Of a DNA stretch of 8,418 nucleotides, positions 6,750-8,418 are shown piece after piece. Position 1 is the first letter of the stretch. Each line of letters begins with the position of its first letter. A model generated the notes under the pieces. The model worked only from the letters and a program-made list of their open reading frames with translations, had not been told where the DNA came from and ran no database searches. Source of the stretch: Rhodospirillales bacterium (lineage in GTDB: Bacteria > Pseudomonadota > Alphaproteobacteria > Rhodospirillales > Casp-alpha2); contig JACPJY010000104.1 of the NCBI GenBank assembly GCA_016187325.1, positions 1-8,418 of the forward strand. Direction: 5' to 3'. Made by a program: the position numbers and the translations under genes.

Positions 6750-7235
6750 TCACGCCGTCAGCTTGTCGCAGACCTTCTGCAGCCCGGCCAGCATCTGCTC
6801 GCCGGCCTTGCCGCCCTGGCCTTTCATGTCGTTGCCGATCACCAGCTTCATCGACTCGATGTGGATCCTGATGGCTTCCATCTCGTCAGGGCCGACGTGG
6901 TCGATGCGCTCGATCAGCCGGCACAGCTCGTTGCCGATCGCGGTCATCAGGTCGTAGCCGAAGCTGCCGCCCTGGCCCTTGATGTCATGGGAGACCTGGA
7001 ACACGCCGTCGAGCTCTTTCTTGCGGTCGCCCGTCGCCGCCTTCAGCTTCTGGTAGGCCGCCTCGATCTTCTTCAAATCCTCGGTGACCCACTCCAGGTA
7101 GCTGTCGGTCATGCCGGCGATGACTTCTTCCGCTCGCTTCAGGGCATCCAAGTCGACCGCTCCCGGGCCGCCGGTCCCCACTTTTTGCTTCAGCGTATTG
7201 GGGGGATTGATGACTTCCAGTTTATCTTCGGCCAT
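6750..7235 (-). CDS. Standalone histidine phosphotransfer (HPt) protein
   Basis: A complete 161-residue soluble protein with one HPt domain. Helices between about residues 28 and 160 carry the motif SHDIKGQGGSFGYDLMTAIGN at 82-102, in which H83 is the phosphate-accepting histidine and the KGxxGxFG pattern is standard. It would pass phosphate between a receiver domain and another receiver or kinase. A second, similar motif NDMKGQGGKAG at 135-145 has Asn instead of His, so only one site should be phosphorylated. The N-terminus (residues 1-26, with PPNTLKQKVGTGG) looks like a flexible tail shared with other alphaproteobacterial HPt proteins known to me. The ATG at 7235 follows GGGAG (7245-7249 on the plus strand) by about 9 bases. 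The gene converges on the PadR-like gene at a shared terminator; no receiver protein is next to it. The nearby kinase is a conceivable but unproven partner. Confidence 0.85.
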   Translation of the reverse strand: MAEDKLEVINPPNTLKQKVGTGGPGAVDLDALKRAEEVIAGMTDSYLEWVTEDLKKIEAAYQKLKAATGDRKKELDGVFQVSHDIKGQGGSFGYDLMTAIGNELCRLIERIDHVGPDEMEAIRIHIESMKLVIGNDMKGQGGKAGEQMLAGLQKVCDKLTA

Positions 7236-7305
7236 CCGACCGTGCTCCCGTTACCACATGGGCACCTGCCGGGGGCTCTGTCGCGGCCGCCCGGTTGATT
7301 TAGAC

Positions 7306-7333
7306 ACTATATTCAACTGCCTAACGTTCGCAA
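7306..7333 (-). promoter_or_regulatory. Predicted promoter of the HPt gene
   Basis: On the minus strand TTGCGA (plus-strand 7328-7333) and TATAGT (7306-7311) are spaced 16 bases apart, giving a start near 7299 and a leader of about 64 bases. A 5-base inverted repeat GTTGA/TCAAC (7294-7298 and 7313-7317) brackets the -10 and could be a regulator site. The -35 is only a partial match. Confidence 0.4.
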
Positions 7334-7437
7334 GTCGAAACGGCCCAGCGGCGGCCACCGGCCGGACGCCACGGCGGCACCGGAAAATAGGTATTAACAA
7401 ACTGTTTTCTCTGGCGTTTTTCGCGAGGTGCGGCGAC

Positions 7438-7875
7438 CTAGATGAGACCCAAATTTTTCAGTTCCTCGGCCATCGCCGCCGGCACCTCGCTGGTTGCGCT
7501 GCGTCCCGTCGGTGCGTCCGGTGGCGCGCTCGCCGCCGCCAGGTAGCGCCAGCCCTGGAACGGACGGAAGCTCCTGAGCTCGGTCCTGACCAGCTTGGGA
7601 TCGAGCACCAAGGCGCACGCCGGACGGTCGTCGCGACGGTCGAACGGGCGGATCGCGACGATCCGCTGGCGCGCCCGGATGAATCCCTTGATCACCCAAT
7701 AGATCGAGCCGCCGTCGAGGATGGCGTCGGCCTGTCTGGGGGTGTTGCGGGTGACGTGTCTGAGCTCTGGCGCGACACCCTGGCGCCGCGCGTCCGCCAG
7801 CCGCTTCGCCTGGATCCGCGCCAAGTGTTCGACGTCGTCGATGCCGACGCTGAGCTTGATCAGGTGCAGCGTCAT
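7438..7875 (-). CDS. DUF1489 family protein
   Basis: A complete 145-residue protein of the alphaproteobacterial DUF1489 family; the length is typical. Family landmarks, from memory, are all there: MTLHLIKLSVG at the start, HVTRNTPRQAD at 40-50, GGSIYWVIKG at 55-64, RQRIVAI at 69-75, a VLDPKLV segment at 90-96 and FQGWRYL at 106-112. No catalytic site, signal peptide or membrane segment is visible and the function of the family is not known to me. The ATG at 7873-7875 shares ATGA with the TGA stop of the HMG-CoA lyase gene, so the two are almost certainly translated from one transcript by coupling. An upstream in-frame ATG at 7902 lies inside the lyase gene and is less likely. No clear terminator is seen in the roughly 200 bases before the HPt gene. 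Confidence 0.88.
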   Translation of the reverse strand: MTLHLIKLSVGIDDVEHLARIQAKRLADARRQGVAPELRHVTRNTPRQADAILDGGSIYWVIKGFIRARQRIVAIRPFDRRDDRPACALVLDPKLVRTELRSFRPFQGWRYLAAASAPPDAPTGRSATSEVPAAMAEELKNLGLI

Positions 7876-8418
7876 CGGCCGTCCCCTGCCGCAAGCGCCC
7901 ACGACACCTTCGACGCAGTCGGCCGCCCGAGCACATCGCAGATGAACCTTCCCGCCGCCGCCAGCTCGTCGAGATCGACGCCGGTGGCGATGCCGAGGCC
8001 ATCGAGCATGTACAGCACGTCCTCCGAGGCGACGTTGCCGGTGGCGCCCTTCGCATAGGGGCAGCCGCCGAGCCCGGCCACCGAACTGTCGACGACCGCG
8101 ACGCCGCGTTCGAGCACGGCCAGGATATTGGCCAGCGCCTGACCGTAGGTGTCGTGGAAATGCGCCGCCAGCTTGCCGACCGGGACCTTCTCGGCAACCG
8201 CATTGACCATCGCCTGCGCCTTGGCGGGCGTGCCGGTGCCGATGGTGTCGCCAAGCGAAATCTCGTAACAGCCGAGTTCGAGCAGCTTGCCGGCGACGCC
8301 GGCCACCGCCTTCGGCTCGACCGCGCCCTCATAGGGACAGCCAAGCGCGCAAGAAACGTAGCCGCGTACCGGCACGCCCTTAGCCTTCGCTGCCTTGGTG
8401 ACCGGGCGGAAGCGCTCC
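7872..8418 (-). CDS. mvaB: Hydroxymethylglutaryl-CoA lyase, C-terminal part (5' end outside window)
   Basis: The frame enters from the right edge and ends at TGA 7872-7874, giving the last 181 residues of an enzyme normally about 300 long. HMG-CoA lyase splits 3-hydroxy-3-methylglutaryl-CoA to acetoacetate and acetyl-CoA, the last step of leucine breakdown. Visible family signatures are ERFRPVTKAAK, GYVSCALGCPYEG, ISLGDTIGTGTP, the metal-binding HFHDTYGQALAN (two histidines) and the active-site loop GLGGCPYAKGATGN with its reactive cysteine and conserved asparagine. It also has LGIATGVDLDEL near the end. All catalytic residues in this part are present. The gene overlaps the DUF1489 start by four bases. 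Other leucine-degradation genes (isovaleryl-CoA dehydrogenase, methylcrotonyl-CoA carboxylase) would be expected upstream, beyond the right edge. The symbol mvaB is used; liuE would be an equivalent name. Confidence 0.95.
   Translation of the reverse strand, partial: ERFRPVTKAAKAKGVPVRGYVSCALGCPYEGAVEPKAVAGVAGKLLELGCYEISLGDTIGTGTPAKAQAMVNAVAEKVPVGKLAAHFHDTYGQALANILAVLERGVAVVDSSVAGLGGCPYAKGATGNVASEDVLYMLDGLGIATGVDLDELAAAGRFICDVLGRPTASKVSWALAAGDGR

Noticed and set aside
6735..7298. 187-codon plus-strand open frame across the HPt gene
   Set aside because: It reads as an antisense shadow (leucine/aspartate/histidine-rich, no motif), while the minus strand gives a clear HPt protein.
7394..8344. 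316-codon minus-strand frame spanning the lyase and DUF1489 genes
   Set aside because: Arg/Pro/Ser-rich low-complexity translation in another frame of two well-recognised genes.

Overview
The window looks like a piece of a high-GC alphaproteobacterial chromosome, most likely Rhodospirillales or a near relative. The clues are a C4-pathway 5-aminolevulinate synthase gene (hemA), a DUF1489 protein behind HMG-CoA lyase, a standalone HPt protein of a type I associate with this group, and a MASE3/PAS sensor kinase with a PAS_7-like domain. No rRNA, tRNA, CRISPR array, insertion sequence or phage gene was seen.

Layout. (1) Bases 1-362, minus strand: the N-terminal acyl carrier protein (ACP) domain of a protein that continues beyond the left edge. 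It is divergent from (2) a class III aminotransferase at 466-1854, plus strand. The gap between them holds a TTGACA/TACAAT promoter for the ACP gene with a perfect inverted repeat, TAGGAC-N5-GTCCTA, in its spacer. (3) 1855-2132: a leader region with GC-rich hairpins and the inverted repeat CGGTCG-AAA-CGACCG. (4) 2133-3182, plus: hemA, broken by two internal deletions that each shift the frame, so three reading-frame pieces are needed to recover the enzyme. (5) 3277-5952, plus: an 891-residue membrane sensor histidine kinase (MASE3-like membrane part, three PAS domains, HisKA, HATPase). Its third PAS domain keeps the FixL haem-ligand histidine and the distal arginine. (6) 6102-6644, plus: a PadR-like winged-helix protein with its own promoter, ending at a strong hairpin terminator. 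(7) 6750-7235, minus: a standalone histidine phosphotransfer protein, convergent on that terminator. (8) 7438-7875, minus: a DUF1489 protein, overlapping by ATGA the stop of (9) HMG-CoA lyase at 7872-8418, minus, which runs off the right edge.

How they fit together. The left part suggests acyl chemistry (an ACP-led protein with a divergent aminotransferase under a possible local repressor). The middle is a signalling block: a predicted oxygen- or haem-sensing kinase without a receiver domain, a putative regulator, and an HPt protein. No response regulator is visible, so any phosphorelay must use partners elsewhere. The right end is leucine/ketone-body catabolism. The points most worth checking are the doubly deleted hemA (true pseudogene or assembly error), the FixL-like PAS domain in the adjacent kinase, and the operator-like palindrome at the left divergent promoter. 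I found no clearly new multi-gene system; most genes belong to known families.
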